Below are positions 59,988-64,000 of a DNA stretch of 64,000 nucleotides, in pieces. How positions within the stretch are numbered: the first letter of the stretch is position 1; every line of letters starts with the position of its first letter. The notes beneath the pieces are model-generated. The model was not told where the DNA came from, made no database searches, and saw only the letters and a list, made by a program, of their open reading frames with translations. Origin of the DNA: Rhodamnia argentea (taxonomy: Eukaryota; Streptophyta; Magnoliopsida; Myrtales; Myrtaceae); assembly GCF_020921035.1 (NCBI RefSeq), contig NC_063160.1, positions 14,783,095-14,847,094 of the forward strand, given 5' to 3'. The translations under genes and the position numbers were made by a program.

Positions 59988-61059
59988 TTCGAACGAGAAC
60001 TTGCCGATCACGAAAGGGCTTCCCTTCTTCGCCTCTCTCTGAAGGTGGGTGGGGGGGGAGAGGAATGTATCCGAATACGGGTTTTGGACTTCCGAGGTTA
60101 TGTTAGAAGATTGGTTGGATTTGGTCCATCATCAAATTCCGTACTTGACTCTTCAGGTCCCTCGAATTATTTTCCTCATTGAGTTTCATACGGTCAAATA
60201 TACATAATAATAATAATGATAATAATATTTTAATGCTCTATATGTTTCGCAAAAAATAAATAATTTCAAATATGTTTCGTTAAATATTTATATTGGTTAA
60301 AATAATTAGTCAATAAAAAATATTTTCGTTTCTTTTAATTATTTATGTCTCAATATCTTCTATGAACATATTTATCGCTGATTTATTTTATAAACGGTAC
60401 AAGCAATCGTTTCAGAAAAATATATTTCAAATTATTCATTTTTTGCAAAATAGTGAAGCGTTGAGTACAGAAATTAAGCATCCATATGTTGTCGTATATT
60501 TCACCTTCTACACAAAATTTGGTGATATGCCTACCAAAGGCAGAAATCGACGATGTCATTATTGGGATTAGCAGGTAGGGATGAATCGGACCATAAATCT
60601 TAGGAGTAGTTTCCACGTCTAAGAAACAATCTACCATGGAGAGCCAATTCCAGTTTTTGGAGCCGGGATCCGACCGACCTCTTTAAGGAATTGGCTTGGA
60701 ACCAAAATCAATCGATTGATGGCTAATTCAAGGATCGACTCCTTATCGGGCTCACTTTGAGTCATATAATTATTCATTTGGAAAAGATACCATGCGAACA
60801 ATATGTGTCATAGTGGTTAAAATGCATTAATAAATTCCCTAATCTTCTTAGGCTTGAAATTCATCTCGAACATATGGATCATTTTTTTCAAATAGAAAAA
60901 AGCTAAAAATCGATTCTCGATATAATATCGAAGATTATTTTACTCAAGGTGTTTAAAAAAACAAATACTGTCTTAATAATTGCCTTGTTGGTACTGTGGT
61001 ACTTTCTCGTAAAAAAAAAAATTAAAATGAAGTATTTTTTTTAATGAATAAAAAAAAAA
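59988..61059. other. AT-rich upstream and intergenic DNA
   Basis: The first 100 bp are the leader and upstream region of the tafazzin-like gene. Beyond that is AT-rich DNA with an (AAT)n-like patch (60205-60230). A stretch near 60579-60765 has GGTTC/GGATCCGACC phrases like those of the nested element at 19087 and those at 63565-63800. No gene is seen. Confidence 0.35.
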
Positions 61060-61810
61060 AGGAGAGGGCGGGTATTACCGGAGCTAGTGAGCGTCAATCA
61101 GAGACCGCAAGACCTTGACTATGCTCGTTGGGGTTGTGCATCCCTAGCCAAGGCAGCACCAAGGATGTCGATCCAAGACGAGGAGAAGCTTTCCAAAAAT
61201 TTATAAATTTTTATAAATTTTTTTCTTATTTTTCCTTCTTTTCTTTTCTTTTTTCTACTAAGCTCTGGTGGTTTTTCTACTGAGCTCGGACGAGGGTCGG
61301 CCCTCGCCCGGATATGGGTAAGGCGACGAAGGTTGCCATGGCCTCGCCGATTGCTGGTGGGGCCACCTTCCCCATGGCCAGCTAGGCCACGGTGAGACTC
61401 GCGGGCCATAATGAAATAAGAAAGAAAAAACAAATAAAAGATTCAAAACAACATCTAAAGATTAAGTCACGTCGGCAATCTCTAGCCTAAGCTGGTCGGG
61501 TGGACTAAATTGATATCAATGTGAAAAGATTTACCCAATTAATATCAATGCAATATTTATGACTCTTTTTTTTTGTACTTTTACCTTTAGTTCTCCAATA
61601 ACTTCATCGGACCAAGTTTGGAAATGGAAGCAATCACAATGACTATGGGACTTTTCTTTTTTGCAATTGCGATGGCGAATATGAAATCATACATTAAGGA
61701 TTACGTTAGGATTTCGCATAGAAATTTGGAATTAAATTGGCAGAATTAAAAAATTTTATGAATGAATTGACAGCCGTGTGATAAGTTTAGAACTGATCGG
61801 GCAATTTTCT
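61060..61810. repeat. Dispersed inverted-end repeat, copy 6
   Basis: It has a GC-rich core (GACGAGGGTCGGCCCTCGCC at about 61288-61307) in A/T-rich DNA. The right end (GACTAAATTGATATCAATG, then GAATTGACAGCCGTGTGATA) is of the same type as the other copies. The left boundary is not clear. Confidence 0.5.
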
Positions 61811-64000
61811 CATTTATCCAAGGAAGAAAAATGAAGATTTCATGGAGTTCATGTATTATCTGGGGCACTGGTCTCTTTGTTAAATATTATATTCAAGTGA
61901 TATCACATCGTGTCGCTCTTCACCTCTTGATCCACGATGCACCAATGCTTTCTTCCCGTAGTGGAAAGCTACATTATACTCCACAAAAATCCATCTCTAT
62001 ATACAAGATAATATTAGTGACATAAAGACAGAGTATCTTATCTATATAAAAGTTCGATTAATTTATTGTACCTCATTATTGCACGAAAACCCTCTTCCAC
62101 AAAAGCACTCAATTTAAGTTTGAGATATGTTTAACATAACTATTGATAATGATAATGATGATACTAGTAATAGATACATACACATGTACGTACGGATAAG
62201 AAAAACACTTCAAAGACAAAAACTAATTGCAAAACCTCCCACAAATGCACAGATAATGATGATGACGATGCTGCTAAGAAAACACTTTGATGACAACCAT
62301 TGGGGTGCGTTTGTTTCGGTAAAAGTGTTTTTCGAAAATTGATTTTTTCGGACTTTCACTAGTTTGGTTTCTCAAAAATGACTTAATTAACAGAAAACAC
62401 TTTACGATTAATGAAAAGTGAATTTCGAAATTCGAATAAGTGAAAACACTTTTCGGAACTGTCCATCTCAATTTTTTTTAACTTTTAATTTAATTTTTTA
62501 ATTTTTTATATTATTTGTGTTCTATATTTCACATTTCTCTGTTTTATTTTATTTTTCTTCATTCCCGTTTCTTCTTCCTCCATCAGTAGCCGAGCCTCGC
62601 CCATGGCCGCCGCCAATGCACAGAAGATCACGTCTATACATAAATTATTCACTTAATATATAAGATTATAGATTGTAGAGCATATTATTCACTTAATTTG
62701 TCCATAGGCGGCGCTTAGGTAGCAGCTATTTTTGTGGAAAAAATACCAAAACTTTCCTTGCAATAAGAAGATAATAGAACCGTTAAATGGGTGGGTCAGT
62801 TCGCGTGGGTCGAAAATGGTCCAACCCATATTGACCCGTTTAACCCCGTCTTGACCCATTTTCATTCTATACAAAATTTACAGACCCATACCCAATCCAA
62901 CTCATATTATTAAAAACCTTCATTATTAAAATCAAGTTGAGAGAAAATTATTTCTTATGCATTTTTAAATATATATTGCTAAAATAATTTTTTTTATAGT
63001 TTTTTTAAAAAAATTCGAACTCACGTAAAATAGTTATCTTAGCCAATCTATTTATGACCCGTTAAGATTCTAAGTAACACATTTATGACCCACTTGATTT
63101 GTTTCAACAACCCATTTATGACCCACTATCATTAAAAACGAGTCAAATATGGGTTGTGGACTCATGTTGCCATCGTTAGAAGAGAACAATTATAGCAATT
63201 GACAATATTAGGCGGCAAGCTCGGAGGCAGTATTTTCGAAAAAAAAAAATATATCAAACTACTAGGATGCTGGCTCCAAATGGATTTAGGTAAGATCTTT
63301 GTTAGATGATGGAATCTTGTTCTTTCTTTTTGGCCATCCCCTGCCACTAGCCGGCTGCCCAGCAATAGCCACTATGTTAGTATTGCTCACAAAGCAAGAT
63401 GACGTCCTATTGTCCTTCCAGAATAAATCACATTGTCTTGTCATGGAAATAATTTGGATAGGGCTCGAGGAGCCCATGTTCCATTGCAGCCTACGGGCCT
63501 ACCCTCAACAGTTCTCTTCACGCCATTCACCAACTTTTCAAATCCCATCGATTTTTGCTTGGGAGTGAGCACCGGATCTGATTCAACCCAGAATCCAGCC
63601 TAATTGATACGGTTCTAGGCCGACTTCGGAGAGAAACGGTTTGGTTCTCGATTTCAAAGCTCGAATATCGGCTTGCTCGAGTGGGATCTTGATTCTAGGT
63701 ATTGTGAATCATCGGCTTGCTCGAGCGGGGATCCCGGTTCTAGGTATTGCGAATCGATGATTCGGGAACAAGCCGGTTTGATTTCCCGTTCTCATCATTC
63801 ATAATCGAGTCTTTCGAGTCCTAACTTTCAATATGATTATTTTTAATTTTACTTTTCTAGATTGGCAATTTCCTTTTGTGAAAATTACCGGTTTGCCAGG
63901 ATGATGGATGGGTTTACTTTTAGGGTTAATATCACGAAAAACTCCAAATTAGTATATTTGTAACAAATTTACCACAAATTATTTTTTTTACCACAAAAAA
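61811..64000. other. AT-rich repeat DNA at the window end
   Basis: No supported gene. Visible pieces are a fragment with GGGGTGCGTTTGTTTCGG and related CACTTTTCGGAACTG ends (62298-62462), a GGGTCA/TGACCC-rich stretch with weak inverted symmetry (62785-63165), and GGTTCTAGG/GGTTTGGTTCTCG phrases with a short duplication of ATCGGCTTGCTCGAG (63666-63725). These look like decayed MITE-type sequences. Confidence 0.4.

Overview
This is a gene-bearing stretch of a plant nuclear genome. The genes have many short exons with GT-AG introns, the products are plant-specific (PIN-LIKES carriers, a lectin receptor kinase, a MyTH4-FERM kinesin, auxin dioxygenases), and the space between them is filled with old plant transposable elements. 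The protein sequences look like a woody core eudicot. The GC-rich dispersed repeats give an impression of Myrtaceae (Eucalyptus-like), but that is only an impression.

Layout. 1-1684: end of an LTR retrotransposon with a complete 3' LTR. 2860-12917: two tandem PIN-LIKES (PILS) genes on +, with identical exon-intron architecture. 14141-17337: a nine-exon DGAT2 gene on -. 17780-25600: a transposon graveyard containing nested TIR elements, a solo LTR that looks like a Cassandra 5S-bearing TRIM, and an element carrying a broken copy of an importin-5 first exon. 25885-26763: an intronless vacuolar-iron-transporter homolog on -. 27280-34250: more dispersed repeats and a dead copia gag-protease relic. 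34507-37778: a two-exon L-type lectin receptor kinase on +. 38210-41623: a broken and an intact copy of a DAO-type 2-oxoglutarate dioxygenase on -. 43097-51794: the kinesin-like calmodulin-binding protein (KCBP/ZWICHEL) gene on -, with a complete 292-bp LTR retrotransposon in one intron. 55819-59987: a five-exon tafazzin-like/NAPE synthase acyltransferase on -. The rest is AT-rich repeat DNA.

The genes do not form an operon-like unit. Two themes recur. One is auxin homeostasis: PILS carriers are placed at the ER and limit nuclear auxin, and DAO enzymes oxidise auxin. The other is glycerolipid acylation: DGAT2 makes triacylglycerol and the tafazzin-like enzyme acylates phospholipids. The co-location is probably chance.

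All exon coordinates were read by eye from splice sites, reading phase and family conservation. I could not run any alignment or database search. The most notable items are the 292-bp LTR element in the kinesin intron, the solo LTR with an internal duplication, the captured importin-5 fragment, the decayed DAO copy with a lost iron ligand, and the long linker in the iron-transporter homolog.
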